From: Halanaeroarchaeum sulfurireducens
GTDB lineage: Archaea > Halobacteriota > Halobacteria > Halobacteriales > Halobacteriaceae
NCBI RefSeq assembly: GCF_001011115.1
Contig: NZ_CP008874.1
Coordinates: 1,936,440-2,000,439 of the forward strand
DNA length: 64,000 nucleotides
Direction of reading: 5' to 3'
Shown here: piece by piece, positions 53,990 through 62,924 of the stretch
Layout: each line of letters opens with the position of its first letter
How positions within the stretch are numbered: position 1 is the stretch's first letter
Translations under genes and position numbers: made by a program
Notes under the pieces: generated by a model
What the model was told of the DNA's origin: nothing
What the model saw: only the letters and a program-made list of their open reading frames with translations
Databases searched by the model: none

Positions 53990-54039
53990 CGCTCGATCCT
54001 CTCGCCGTCGGGGCCAGGGAGTCGTCCAGGCGTGGCCAT
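53986..54039 (-). CDS. Possible 17-codon leader peptide before tetR
   Basis: ATG at 54039 opens a frame encoding MATPGRLPGPDGERIER, whose TGA overlaps the tetR ATG. The only TATA-like sequence upstream (AAATACAAAA, about 54064-54073) is at the leaderless distance for this ATG but 75 nt from the tetR ATG. This suggests the mRNA starts at the leader frame. Translation is unproven. Confidence 0.3.
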   Translation of the reverse strand: MATPGRLPGPDGERIER

Positions 54040-54094
54040 TGACGGGATTCTACGAACGAAATCATTTTGTATTTTTGGATTCGAATCTCCGACT
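54040..54094. promoter_or_regulatory. Divergent promoter/operator between tetR and the export genes
   Basis: This is a 55-bp region between two divergent ATGs. The central AT-rich 54061-54076 can serve as TATA for both strands. GATTC at 54046-54050 and GAATC at 54083-54087 form an inverted repeat centred on it, and 54078-54087 is a perfect palindrome GATTCGAATC. These are good candidates for the TetR operator. Confidence 0.5.
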
Positions 54095-54238
54095 ATGAAT
54101 CCCGGAGCGAATCGCGGAGAGGGTCCGATGGGGCTGTCGTCGCCGTCGGCCGTCGCGACGGCGAATCGATACGGACGGTCGTGGAACGGGGCCGGTGAGA
54201 ATCGATACGGACGGTCGTGGAACGGGGCCGGTGAGTGA
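54095..54238 (+). CDS. Possible 47-residue leader protein with 12-residue repeats
   Basis: ATG at 54095 lies about 27 nt after the TATA-like tract and opens a 47-codon frame ending NRYGRSWNGAGE twice. Its TGA overlaps the ATG of the COG1361 gene (TGATG), implying coupling. The composition is neutral to basic and unlike haloarchaeal proteins, so it may be a translated leader and not a stable protein. Confidence 0.35.
   Translation: MNPGANRGEGPMGLSSPSAVATANRYGRSWNGAGENRYGRSWNGAGE
54164..54235. repeat. Perfect 36-bp tandem duplication before the COG1361 gene
   Basis: Units 54164-54199 and 54200-54235 are identical and end directly at the start codon of the export gene. The duplication preserves the 47-codon leader frame. 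Confidence 0.9.
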
Positions 54239-55836
54239 TGGCGCGCGTGCACAGGAGTCTCGCGGTGGTCGTCGCAGTAGCGGTCGTCCTCTCCGGCACC
54301 GTGGGCGTCGCGGGCGTGGCGTTCGGCCAGAGCGTCCAGGGCGATCCGGAGCTGGACGTCTACCTCCCACAGGAAACGGTGTTGCCCGGGGAGAAGACGG
54401 AGCTCGAACTGCGTGTCGCAAACGAGGGGGACATGACCTTCGGGACCCCCGATTCCCGTCCTGCCGCCACGACCGCCCACAACGTCCTCGTCGAGGCCGA
54501 GGCCGAGGAACCGTTGGCGGTGGAAACGGGGGAGACACCCATCGGGGCCGTCACCGAGGATAAACCGGGGAGTGCGCCGATCGTGCTCACGATTCCCGAG
54601 GGAACGGAGCCGGGAACCTACGAGATCGACGTCGACCTCGAGTACACGTACGCGAACGTCTACGACCTCGGCAGCAACGCGGTCGACGACAAGACCCGGA
54701 GCGTGACCCGAACCGTCGAGATCACCGTCGACGACGCGCCACGATTCGCGGTCGAGAACGTCACCCCCGACGTCCACATCGGAGAAAGGGGGTCGATGGC
54801 GGTCACCCTCGCGAACACCGGTTCGCAGCCGGCCAGCGACGTCCGAATGACCCTCGAGTCCTCGAGCGGGAAGTTCCTGTTCGGCGAGAGCAAGGCCGGA
54901 ACCACACGGGTTGGGTCGATCGCACCGGGGGAGAATGCCACGCTCACGTACGACGTTGCGGTCCAGTCGTCGGCCAGCGTCCGCGATTTCGACCTCTCTG
55001 GGACGGTCCTGTACACCGATCCCGATGGGATCATGGGCAAGCACGACGGGCTTTCAGCGGGCGTAACGCCGCTCTCCGAGCAAACCTTCACGATCGATAC
55101 CCGGGAGTCAACGCTGCGCGTCGGCGAGGAGGGGGAACTACACGGGACCGTGACCAACACCGGCCCGGTCGCGGCCAATGACGTGGTCGTCCAATTCGCC
55201 GAGGAGGCTCAGACGATCGTCCCCGTCGTGCGTAGCGTGTCGGTCGGCACGCTCGAACCGGGGGCGAGTGCCGACTTCACACTCCCGATCGAGGTCACGA
55301 CCGAGGGGAAGGCCGTCCCCAACACGTTCGACATGCTGGTCACCTATCGGAACGTGGACAACGAGAAACGGGCGTACGAGGACGTGTCCACCAGCGCCGA
55401 GATCGAGCCGCGACGCGATCAGTTCTCCATCGAGGTCGCCGAGCCGACGATCACTGCCGGCGAAACGCGAACCCTCCAGGTCACCATGCAAAACGAACTC
55501 GATGAGACCGTCTCGGATGTCGAACTCAAGATGTTCGTCGACGATCCGCTGGACAGCAGCGAGGATGAAGCCTTCGTCAGCTCGCTGAAGCCGGGGGAAT
55601 CCGCGACAGCCACCGTCACGCTGAGCGCCGGCGGCGACGCCGTCGCGAAGTCGTATCCCGCGTCCTTCGACGTGCGATACGACGATGCCGACGGAACCTC
55701 GCAGCTCTCGGAGACGATGCGGGTTCCGATATCGGTCACCGAGTCGGAGAGTTCGGGCCTCCCGATCACCCCGATCGGGATCGCTATCGCCCTCCTGATC
55801 CTCCTAGCGGGCGGCTACTGGTACTGGAGGGATTAA
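54238..55836 (+). CDS. Secreted COG1361-type S-layer/NEW3-like protein with C-terminal anchor
   Basis: Protein of 532 residues. An N-terminal signal peptide (RSLAVVVAVAVVLSGTVGVAGVAFG) is followed by several Ig-like beta-sandwich repeats with phrases such as LANTGSQPASDV, VTNTGPVAANDV and MQNELDETVSDV. A single C-terminal membrane helix (ITPIGIAIALLILLAGGYWYW) ends the protein. It sits 1 nt before the RND gene and is likely an extracellular adaptor for it. Cargo is unknown. Confidence 0.85.
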   Translation: MARVHRSLAVVVAVAVVLSGTVGVAGVAFGQSVQGDPELDVYLPQETVLPGEKTELELRVANEGDMTFGTPDSRPAATTAHNVLVEAEAEEPLAVETGETPIGAVTEDKPGSAPIVLTIPEGTEPGTYEIDVDLEYTYANVYDLGSNAVDDKTRSVTRTVEITVDDAPRFAVENVTPDVHIGERGSMAVTLANTGSQPASDVRMTLESSSGKFLFGESKAGTTRVGSIAPGENATLTYDVAVQSSASVRDFDLSGTVLYTDPDGIMGKHDGLSAGVTPLSEQTFTIDTRESTLRVGEEGELHGTVTNTGPVAANDVVVQFAEEAQTIVPVVRSVSVGTLEPGASADFTLPIEVTTEGKAVPNTFDMLVTYRNVDNEKRAYEDVSTSAEIEPRRDQFSIEVAEPTITAGETRTLQVTMQNELDETVSDVELKMFVDDPLDSSEDEAFVSSLKPGESATATVTLSAGGDAVAKSYPASFDVRYDDADGTSQLSETMRVPISVTESESSGLPITPIGIAIALLILLAGGYWYWRD

Positions 55837-55837
55837 G

Positions 55838-58279
55838 GTGTCTCCCGGCGGGAGAGTCGAAGCGGCGACAGAGCGCGTCGGAGAGATCATCACCGATCGG
55901 CCACGGACGGTCATCATCGCGTTTCTCCTGCTGACGGCGGTCTTTGCAGGCGGCATGACACAGGTGTCGACGAGTTCGGGATCGACGGACTCGTTCACCG
56001 AAGATCTCCCGGAACAGCAGGCGTTGGACGACATCAACGAGAAGTTCCAGGGACCCTTCGAGACTGATTCAGAGACGACACAGCTGATCCACGAGGGCGA
56101 CGATGTCCTCACACGGCAGGCCCTCCTGGAGATGCTTTCGGTCCTCGAACGCGTCGACCAGCAAGATGACCTGTGGATGTCCTCCGCGAACGGGCCGGCC
56201 CCGGCGATCGCACAAGCGATCGACCCGACGGCGACCACCCCCGCAGAGCAACAACGGGTGATTCGTCACGCGAGCGATCGCGAACTCCGATCCGCCATTC
56301 GCGCCCTCTCCGAGCGGCCCTCCTTCGAACGGACCCTCTCCGACGATTTCAACTCCCGAGAGGCGGCCGCGTCCGCGTCGATCACGGTGATCACCCACGA
56401 TCCCCCCGAGGGCGCGGACGAAATGCAACGCGTCCAGACGACCATCCAGTCGATGGCCGACGATGCCGATGGGAGCATCCACACACTGGGATCGGGGATT
56501 ATCGACGCTGAGTTTTCGAACGTCATCGGGGACTCCATGAGCCTGGTGATGCCGGTCGTGATGGTGCTCCTGCTGACGTTCCTCGTCATCGCCTATCGTG
56601 ACCCGATCGACCTTGTGCTCGGGCTGATCGCCCTCGTCATGACCATCATCTGGACGTTCGGTTTCCTGGGGTTCGCCGGGATACCGTTCGACCAGATGAT
56701 GATCTCCGTCCCGGTGTTGTTGCTGGCCGTGGGGGTCGACTTCGGGATCCACATCATCAATCGCTACCGCGAGGAGACCATCGATGGCACCGAACCGATC
56801 CCATCGATGCGACTCGCTCTGGGACAGCTACTGGTGGCGTTCGTCATCGTCACGGCGACGACGGTCTTTGGGTTCGGCGCCAACGTCGTCTCGGACCTGG
56901 CACCGATCCGGCGGATGGGCATGGCGGCGAGCGTGGGTATCGTCTTTACCTTCCTCATCTTCGGACTGTTCTTGCCGCCGGCGAAAATCGAAAGCGACCG
57001 GTTCCGCGAGCGGTATAACGTCCCGGCGTTCAATTCGACGCCGATCGCGAGCGAGGATTCGGGGCTGGGCCGAATGCTCGCGGTTCCGGCTCGGATCAGT
57101 GATCGTGCCCCCGCAATGATCGTGCTGGCGATCCTCGTCCTCGCTGCCGTAGTCGGCGGGTACGGCGCCGGAGTCGACAACACGTTCGACACCGACGACT
57201 TCCTGCCGCCGGAGGAGCAGCCGGGGTACGTCGACTATCTCCCCGCCAGCATGACCCCGGCCGACTACACGGTGACGGAGACGGTCAACATCATCGAGGA
57301 TCGGTTCGCGACGGCAGAAAGCGAATCTGTGATGATATACGTGGAGGGACCCTTCGAACGGGCGCACGCCCTGACTGCGCTGACGGCGCCGAACGAAGAC
57401 CCGCCGGAGAGTTTCGCCGTAGGCCCGCACGGCGAAGCCAGTGCGCGGAGCATCGTCACGGTGATTCAGTCGTACGCCGATCAGAACCCACAGTTTGGGG
57501 AACTCGTCGAACGGAGCGATCTGAACGGCGACGGGATACCGGACCAAAATCTCGAACGGATCTACGACGAACTGATGGCCTCACCGTACGCCGATAGCGC
57601 GGACGACTACCTCACCGAGGATCGACGTGCCGCGAAGGTTTCCTACACCGTCGACAGCGAGGCGAGCCAGGACGAGATCGCGACCGACGCCTCCCGCCTC
57701 GCCGAGGATTTCCGCTACTCGGCGACCGCGACCGGTGAGACCATCATCTTCGCGGCGGTAAGCGACCTGATCTACGAGTCCGCGATCCAGGGGCTCGTGC
57801 TGGCGATCGGGCTGTCCGCGCTGTTCCTCGTCCTCACGTACACGATCCTCGAACGAAAGCCGATGCTGGGGATCGTGAACGTCTTCCCGATCATCGTCGC
57901 CGTCATCGTGCTTCTCGCGACGATGCGTGCGCTGGGAATGTCTCTGAACGCCCTGACGGCGACCATCCTCTCGATATCGATCGGGGTGGGCATCGCCTAC
58001 TCCGTCCACGTTACCCATCGGTACACCGACGAGATCGGGGGCGGGATGGAGTCCAGAGAGGCTCTGTTGACCACACTGACGGGGACCGGCGGCGCCCTCG
58101 CGGGGAGCATGGCGACGACCTCGCTGGGAACCGGCGCGCTGACGCTCGCAATATCGCCTATTCTGGGCGATTTCGGCTTTCTCATGGCCCTGAGCGTCTT
58201 CTACTCGTTCGTCGCGTCGATGACCGTTCTGCCACCCGCGCTCCAGCTCTGGGCGCGCTGGGAGACCATCGTCGGCTGA
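55838..58279 (+). CDS. RND-superfamily (MMPL/HpnN-like) exporter
   Basis: Membrane permease of 813 residues made of two repeats, each one membrane helix, a large outer domain and five more helices. The helices near the first ectodomain include MPVVMVLLLTFLVIAYRDP and VPVLLLAVGVDFGIHIINRY; the second repeat has ISIGVGIAYSVHVTHRY. The second ectodomain carries DLNGDGIPD (561-569), a calcium-loop pattern. The GTG start has a GGAGG Shine-Dalgarno 6 nt upstream and follows the COG1361 stop by 1 nt. Substrate unknown; lipid or hydrophobic compound export is typical of the superfamily. Confidence 0.88.
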   Translation: MSPGGRVEAATERVGEIITDRPRTVIIAFLLLTAVFAGGMTQVSTSSGSTDSFTEDLPEQQALDDINEKFQGPFETDSETTQLIHEGDDVLTRQALLEMLSVLERVDQQDDLWMSSANGPAPAIAQAIDPTATTPAEQQRVIRHASDRELRSAIRALSERPSFERTLSDDFNSREAAASASITVITHDPPEGADEMQRVQTTIQSMADDADGSIHTLGSGIIDAEFSNVIGDSMSLVMPVVMVLLLTFLVIAYRDPIDLVLGLIALVMTIIWTFGFLGFAGIPFDQMMISVPVLLLAVGVDFGIHIINRYREETIDGTEPIPSMRLALGQLLVAFVIVTATTVFGFGANVVSDLAPIRRMGMAASVGIVFTFLIFGLFLPPAKIESDRFRERYNVPAFNSTPIASEDSGLGRMLAVPARISDRAPAMIVLAILVLAAVVGGYGAGVDNTFDTDDFLPPEEQPGYVDYLPASMTPADYTVTETVNIIEDRFATAESESVMIYVEGPFERAHALTALTAPNEDPPESFAVGPHGEASARSIVTVIQSYADQNPQFGELVERSDLNGDGIPDQNLERIYDELMASPYADSADDYLTEDRRAAKVSYTVDSEASQDEIATDASRLAEDFRYSATATGETIIFAAVSDLIYESAIQGLVLAIGLSALFLVLTYTILERKPMLGIVNVFPIIVAVIVLLATMRALGMSLNALTATILSISIGVGIAYSVHVTHRYTDEIGGGMESREALLTTLTGTGGALAGSMATTSLGTGALTLAISPILGDFGFLMALSVFYSFVASMTVLPPALQLWARWETIVG

Positions 58280-58361
58280 CGGTCGCCAGTGGGGACGAAC
58301 CGGGCCGACCGGCGTCAAAACCGGGCGACGGGGCGCTCTCGGCGGCGTTCGAACGGATGAC

Positions 58362-58368
58362 TTTTATG
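58362..58368 (+). promoter_or_regulatory. TATA box of pcna
   Basis: TTTTATG lies 26-32 nt before the pcna ATG. Confidence 0.55.
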
Positions 58369-58393
58369 GTGGGTGTCCCTACACGCGAACAAG

Positions 58394-59137
58394 ATGTTTA
58401 AGGCCATCGTGAGTGCCGATACGCTCCGGACCACCCTGGACTCCGTGAGCGTGCTGGTGGACGAATGCAAGATCCACCTCAACGAAGAGGGCCTCGCCAT
58501 CCGGGCCGTGGACCCGGCGAACGTGGGCATGGTTGACCTGGAACTCGACGCCGCGGCGTTCGAGTCCTACGAGGCCGACGGGGGGCTCATCGGTGTCAGC
58601 CTCGCGCGCCTCGAGGATATCGCCGGCATGGCCGACGCGGGCCAGCTCGTCCAGCTCGAACTCGACGAGGAGACACGGAAACTTCACATCCAGATCGATG
58701 GGCTCGAGTACACGCTCGCACTCATCGATCCGGACTCCATCAGACAGGAACCGGACCTCCCCGACCTCGATCTGCCAGCCCGCATCGTCATCGAAGGCGC
58801 TGACATCGACCGTGCGGTCAGGGCGGCCGACATGGTCTCCGATCACATCGCCCTGGGCGTCGACGAGGGCGACGAGCAGTTCTACGTCGACGCGGAGGGC
58901 GACACCGACGACGTCCACCTCGAACTCGGCCGGGCGGACCTCATCGACCTCGAGGCGGGCGACGCACACTCGCTTTTCTCCCTCGATTATCTGAAGGACA
59001 TGAACAAGGCCATTCCGAAGGACGGGGAGGTAGCCGTGGACCTGGGCGAGGAGTTCCCGGTGAAGATGCACTTCGAGATCGCCGAGGGGCTGGGCCAGGT
59101 CACGTTCATGCTGGCCCCACGCATCCAGAGCGAGTGA
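58394..59137 (+). CDS. pcn: DNA polymerase sliding clamp PCNA
   Basis: Homotrimeric ring that tethers replication and repair enzymes, 247 residues. Typical stretches are [40 protein letters not shown], the interdomain loop around [18 protein letters not shown], and the C-terminal [10 protein letters not shown]. It is followed by hjc on the same strand, and Hjc in archaea is a PCNA-stimulated enzyme. The start is supported by the TATA spacing. Confidence 0.96.
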   Translation: MFKAIVSADTLRTTLDSVSVLVDECKIHLNEEGLAIRAVDPANVGMVDLELDAAAFESYEADGGLIGVSLARLEDIAGMADAGQLVQLELDEETRKLHIQIDGLEYTLALIDPDSIRQEPDLPDLDLPARIVIEGADIDRAVRAADMVSDHIALGVDEGDEQFYVDAEGDTDDVHLELGRADLIDLEAGDAHSLFSLDYLKDMNKAIPKDGEVAVDLGEEFPVKMHFEIAEGLGQVTFMLAPRIQSE

Positions 59138-59195
59138 TTCCCGCCGGGAGACGCCGCCGACCCACGGATCGGGCCTCCGGCCCGGTGACACGGCC

Positions 59196-59618
59196 ATGAG
59201 TTCCAACCGGAAGGGCGACCGACGCGAGCGAGAACTCGTGAACGAACTCGACGACCACGGGTTCGCCGTAATGCGTGCGCCCGCCAGCGGGTCGGCGACC
59301 GAGCGGGAACTCCCCGACGTGCTGGCAGGCAACGGCGAGGAGTTCTATGCTATCGAGGCGAAATCGAGCGCCGGCGACCCCATCTACCTCACCGGCGAGG
59401 AGGTCGAGGCGCTGGTGTACTTCGCCCGAAACTTCGGCGCGCGGCCCCGCGTGGGCGTCCGATTCGACCGTGAGCGATGGTACTTCTTTCATCCGGGCGA
59501 CCTCCACGTCACCGATGGGGGTAACTACCGCGTGAAACGCGAAACCGCACTCGGGGAGGGCGAGGACCTCCCCTCGCTGGCCGGCGAATCGACCCAGTCC
59601 CGTCTGGGCGACCGGTAG
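59196..59618 (+). CDS. hjc: Holliday junction resolvase Hjc
   Basis: Structure-specific nuclease that resolves four-way junctions, 140 residues. The nuclease core shows [19 protein letters not shown] (Glu), [19 protein letters not shown] (Asp) and [13 protein letters not shown] (E-x-K), then the conserved [17 protein letters not shown]. It lies 58 nt after pcn and may be co-transcribed with it. Confidence 0.95.
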   Translation: MSSNRKGDRRERELVNELDDHGFAVMRAPASGSATERELPDVLAGNGEEFYAIEAKSSAGDPIYLTGEEVEALVYFARNFGARPRVGVRFDRERWYFFHPGDLHVTDGGNYRVKRETALGEGEDLPSLAGESTQSRLGDR

Positions 59619-59663
59619 GGGCGCTTCGGTGGCTTTTTGCTCCGTCTGCCGAAACGACGGTGT

Positions 59664-59864
59664 ATGAACGTCGGACGCGACACGATCCGAGAGGCCCTGC
59701 TCGCCACCGTCGGGGTCGTCGTCTTCCTCGCATTTCTCGTCGCCGCGACGACCGTCTCGCCGGATGGAATGGGGCCGACCGGTGGGTACGTCGCCGTTGC
59801 CGGAATCGTCGCATTCGTTCTGACGATGGCCATCATCGGCATCTTCTTCCTCGATAAAGACTAG
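59664..59864 (+). CDS. Small membrane protein with two transmembrane helices
   Basis: A 66-residue hypothetical protein. Two hydrophobic helices are visible (LLATVGVVVFLAFLVAATTV and YVAVAGIVAFVLTMAIIGIF) with a short outer loop and the acidic end LDKD. I do not recognise the family. The stop codon is shared, through the palindrome CTAG, with the stop of convergent priL. Confidence 0.75.
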   Translation: MNVGRDTIREALLATVGVVVFLAFLVAATTVSPDGMGPTGGYVAVAGIVAFVLTMAIIGIFFLDKD

Positions 59865-60931
59865 GGGTCCTCGTCCGAATCGCGCTCCCGCCAGTCGGTC
59901 ACCTCGTCCTCGTCGGCGTCCTCGAGTTTGGCCTCGTAGTAGGAGAGGGGATGTGAGACGGCGTCGCAGAGGTCGTCGGGGTTGACGCAGTCGCCATAGG
60001 CCTGCATCGTGGCACAGGAGGGGGCGGTGTACTCGGTCGGGCTCGAATCGCCGCGGATGTGGTCGGCCTGATACCGCGTCATCTCGCGCCCGAAGCCGGG
60101 GTTGACCGCGTAGAGGTCCACGATCTCGTCGGTGGCGAGGCCGATATTGGCCAGAAACGACGTGATTGCAAAGCGCGAGTGATGCGGGAGGTGGTCGCCA
60201 CGCTGGATGCCGTCGAGCAGGTGTTGCATGCACGGCGGGAACAGCTCCGGGACGACGGTGTCGATATCCCGGGTGAAATCCAGCTCCGCCAGCGTCTCCT
60301 CGATGGTCGCGACCTCCCGACTCAGCTCCGAGGAGATTGCGTCGGGAACCGAGAGCGGGAGGCCGTCGGCGACACGCTCCTCGACGGCCTGGCGAAGGAG
60401 ACGGTCGAGTTCGTCCGCCCCGATCGGCACCGTTCCGTCCGACAGCGCGCGGGTCGCGAGCCGCCACTCCTCGCCTCGCAGCGAGGCGGCGTATTCGAGA
60501 TACGGGACCACGTCCATCCGGTATCGCTCGCCGTCCCGACGAACGGCGACGGAGAGGCCGAACTCCCGGAGCAACGCGTCCCGGGTGAGTCCGGCACTCC
60601 CCACGGATCGCATCTCCGCGTCGTCGTCGAAGTCGGTCGTGAAGCGTTCGTAGGCAGTTGCGGCCTCGGCGCTGGCGTACCGGCGGCGGGCCACGTCCGC
60701 GTCCACGAGCGAAGCCAGGACTCGCGCCACCGGGTACGACAGCAGTTCGACCCGGGTCGAACGGGCCATCGGCCCCACTTCCCGGTCGGTGAGCGCCCGG
60801 GTGACGCGTTCCACCGCCCGCTCGACGACGTCCCGGTCGGTCGCGACGACGTCGGCGAGATCCACGCCGGCAGCCTCGACGGCTTCGCGGGCCCCGCCGA
60901 GGAACGGGTAGCGGGCGTGACGAGCGTCCAT
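59861..60931 (-). CDS. priL: DNA primase large subunit PriL
   Basis: Regulatory subunit of the archaeal/eukaryotic primase, 356 residues. The C-terminal iron-sulfur domain has four cysteines: PPCMQHLL, then SCATMQAYGDCVNPDDLC. YSDV-like helices fill the N-terminal domain, beginning MDARHARYPFLGGAREAVE. It belongs to the local replication/repair group (pcn, hjc, priL) but runs opposite to the others. Confidence 0.94.
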   Translation of the reverse strand: MDARHARYPFLGGAREAVEAAGVDLADVVATDRDVVERAVERVTRALTDREVGPMARSTRVELLSYPVARVLASLVDADVARRRYASAEAATAYERFTTDFDDDAEMRSVGSAGLTRDALLREFGLSVAVRRDGERYRMDVVPYLEYAASLRGEEWRLATRALSDGTVPIGADELDRLLRQAVEERVADGLPLSVPDAISSELSREVATIEETLAELDFTRDIDTVVPELFPPCMQHLLDGIQRGDHLPHHSRFAITSFLANIGLATDEIVDLYAVNPGFGREMTRYQADHIRGDSSPTEYTAPSCATMQAYGDCVNPDDLCDAVSHPLSYYEAKLEDADEDEVTDWRERDSDEDP

Positions 60932-60956
60932 CGGCCCGGGATTGGTCGTCGCCCCG

Positions 60957-60963
60957 AATAAAG
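60957..60963 (-). promoter_or_regulatory. TATA box of priL
   Basis: CTTTATT on the minus strand, 26-32 nt before the priL ATG. Confidence 0.5.
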
Positions 60964-61019
60964 TCCCCGCTCGTGGTGACACCCGAACGTTCGAGTGCTC
61001 GGCTGCCGTAGCTCCGACC

Positions 61020-61607
61020 ATGCACCTCGCGCCCGGGACCTGGCGGCTCGCCGCGCCACTCATCGCCGCATCCGTCCTGGGGTTCATCCTCTCCCCGCTC
61101 TGGGGTGCAGCGGCGCTCGCGCTCGCCGCCCTGGTCCTCTGGTTCCACCGCGATCCCAACCGAAACCCGCCGGATCACGGGATCGTTTCGCCGGCCGATG
61201 GCCGAATCTCGGTCCTCAGACGGGAGGGCGAGCGCGTTCGCGTGGGCGTGTTCATGAACGTCACCGACGTCCACGTGAACCGGACGCCGATTCCCGGCAC
61301 CGTCCGCGAGGTCGACCACGTCCCGGGCGCCAACCGGCCTGCGTTCACCAAGGGCTCCGACCGAAACGAACGTCTCCACCTCCACTTCGACGAGCTACGA
61401 GTGACGCTCATCGCTGGCTGGTTCGCGAGACGCATCCATGCCCACGTCGGCCCGGGTGACCGCCTCGAACGAGGGGATCGGATCGGTCACATCTCCTTCG
61501 GTAGTCGGGCCGACGTGTTGCTCCCCGAAAGCGTGTCCCTCGAGAACGTCCGCGTGGAAAAAGGCGATCGCGTCCGGGCAGGCGAGACGATCATCGCGAC
61601 CCGCTGA
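61020..61607 (+). CDS. asd: Archaetidylserine (phosphatidylserine) decarboxylase
   Basis: Pyruvoyl enzyme producing the ethanolamine lipid head group, 195 residues. Two N-terminal membrane helices (LAAPLIAASVLGFILS and AAALALAALVLWF) are followed by PADGRISVLRREG and VFMNVTDVHVNRTPIPG. The self-cleavage site is ISFGSRADVLLP, where the Gly-Ser bond splits and the Ser becomes pyruvoyl. The short form is typical of archaeal Asd. It converges on the CBS gene. Confidence 0.9.
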   Translation: MHLAPGTWRLAAPLIAASVLGFILSPLWGAAALALAALVLWFHRDPNRNPPDHGIVSPADGRISVLRREGERVRVGVFMNVTDVHVNRTPIPGTVREVDHVPGANRPAFTKGSDRNERLHLHFDELRVTLIAGWFARRIHAHVGPGDRLERGDRIGHISFGSRADVLLPESVSLENVRVEKGDRVRAGETIIATR

Positions 61608-61617
61608 CCGGCCACGG

Positions 61618-62061
61618 TCACTCCTCGTAGTCGCCAAGATCGACCGGCGTCACCCGTTCTCGATCGAGTTTCTCTGCCTCCTGGGCCAGTTCGTGCTGGT
61701 GATAGACGAAGTCGGTCATCGTGACGATGCCTACGAGTTCGTCGTCCTCCACGACGGGGAGTTTCTTGATACCGTGGTCGTGAAGCGTCGCCATCGCGTC
61801 CTCGATCGATGTGTCGGGTGACGCAGTGACGAGATTGGCGCTCATCGCTCGCGATACCGGTATCTCCTCGAAGGCGCACTCGAACGTCGTCCCGACCGCC
61901 AGGACGTCAGTCTCCGTGACGATACCGGCCGGTTCCGGCCCGCTTTTGACGACCACGCTGCCGACTCGGTTGTTCAACATGCGCGAGACCGTCTCCTGGA
62001 GGGATTCCTCGAGGGGCACCGTCACCAGGTCCGTCGTCATGATATCTCGAACGACACTCAT
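61618..62061 (-). CDS. CBS-domain pair protein
   Basis: Stand-alone Bateman module of 147 residues. The first CBS has VVRDIMTTDLVTVPLEESL and VVVKSGPEPAGIVTETDVL. The second has VSRAMSANLVTASPDTSIEDAM and LPVVEDDELVGIVTMTDFVYH. Such modules bind adenosyl nucleotides and modulate partners. Neither the ligand nor the partner is evident, and the neighbours (asd, rpiA) give no clear hint. Confidence 0.9.
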   Translation of the reverse strand: MSVVRDIMTTDLVTVPLEESLQETVSRMLNNRVGSVVVKSGPEPAGIVTETDVLAVGTTFECAFEEIPVSRAMSANLVTASPDTSIEDAMATLHDHGIKKLPVVEDDELVGIVTMTDFVYHQHELAQEAEKLDRERVTPVDLGDYEE

Positions 62062-62184
62062 GGCTATCCCTCGGTCGTCTGGATACACAAAGGTTTCCAA
62101 TATTGTACTTTGCACCCAAAATCGTGACCCTGGCGTCGAGCGAGGACCCGCGGCTTTTTCTCCCCGTGGATCCGTGGAACCCGT

Positions 62185-62874
62185 ATGAAGACCCAGGGAG
62201 GGTCCTCGGACGCGAAGCGGCGGGCCGGCGAGAGCGCGGCGAATCTGGTCGTCGACGGCATGGTGGTAGGCCTCGGAACCGGGAGCACGGCCGCCCATGC
62301 CATCGACGCCCTCGGCGAGGCAGTCGACGCTGGCCTCGACGTCCGGGGCATCGCCACGTCGTATCAGTCACGACGGCGTGCGCTCGAAGCGGGCATCCCC
62401 CTGACTACCCTCGACGCCGTCGACCGCGTGGATGTGGCCATCGACGGGGCCGATCAGGTCGCCGACCGACACCTCCTGAAAGGCGGCGGCGCTGCTCACG
62501 CCCGGGAGAAGGTCGTCGACGGGGTCGCCGATCGGTTCGTCGTCGTCGTCGATTCCTCGAAGACGGTGGAGACGCTCTCTCGACCCGTCCCGCTCGCGGT
62601 GCTCCCGGACGCAGAACCCGTCGTCGAACGGGCTGTCGAGGACGTCGGCGGCGATCCCGAACTCCGAACGGCGACCGCGAAAGACGGACCCGTCGTTACC
62701 GACGACGGCAATCTCGTTCTCGATTGCTCGTTCGGCCCGATCGAAGACCCGGCGGGTCTGGCCAGCACGCTGTCGTCGCTGCCGGGTGTCGTCGAACACG
62801 GCCTCTTCGTGGGCATGGTCGACGAGATCCACGTCGGAACGGACGGGGATGTCACCGTCGAGCGCTTCGATTGA
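62185..62874 (+). CDS. rpiA: Ribose-5-phosphate isomerase A
   Basis: Interconverts ribose 5-phosphate and ribulose 5-phosphate, 229 residues. Key segments are VVGLGTGSTAAHAID (phosphate loop), DVAIDGADQV and LLKGGGAAHAREKVV (catalytic Glu and Lys), plus VDEIHVGTDG near the C-terminus. Haloarchaea lack a complete classical pentose-phosphate pathway, so this enzyme most likely serves ribose supply for nucleotides and histidine. Confidence 0.95.
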   Translation: MKTQGGSSDAKRRAGESAANLVVDGMVVGLGTGSTAAHAIDALGEAVDAGLDVRGIATSYQSRRRALEAGIPLTTLDAVDRVDVAIDGADQVADRHLLKGGGAAHAREKVVDGVADRFVVVVDSSKTVETLSRPVPLAVLPDAEPVVERAVEDVGGDPELRTATAKDGPVVTDDGNLVLDCSFGPIEDPAGLASTLSSLPGVVEHGLFVGMVDEIHVGTDGDVTVERFD

Positions 62875-62924
62875 CCGACGCCCGAGCGTCGTCGGTCCCG
62901 AAAAATTCCGCAGGCACTTCGTCC

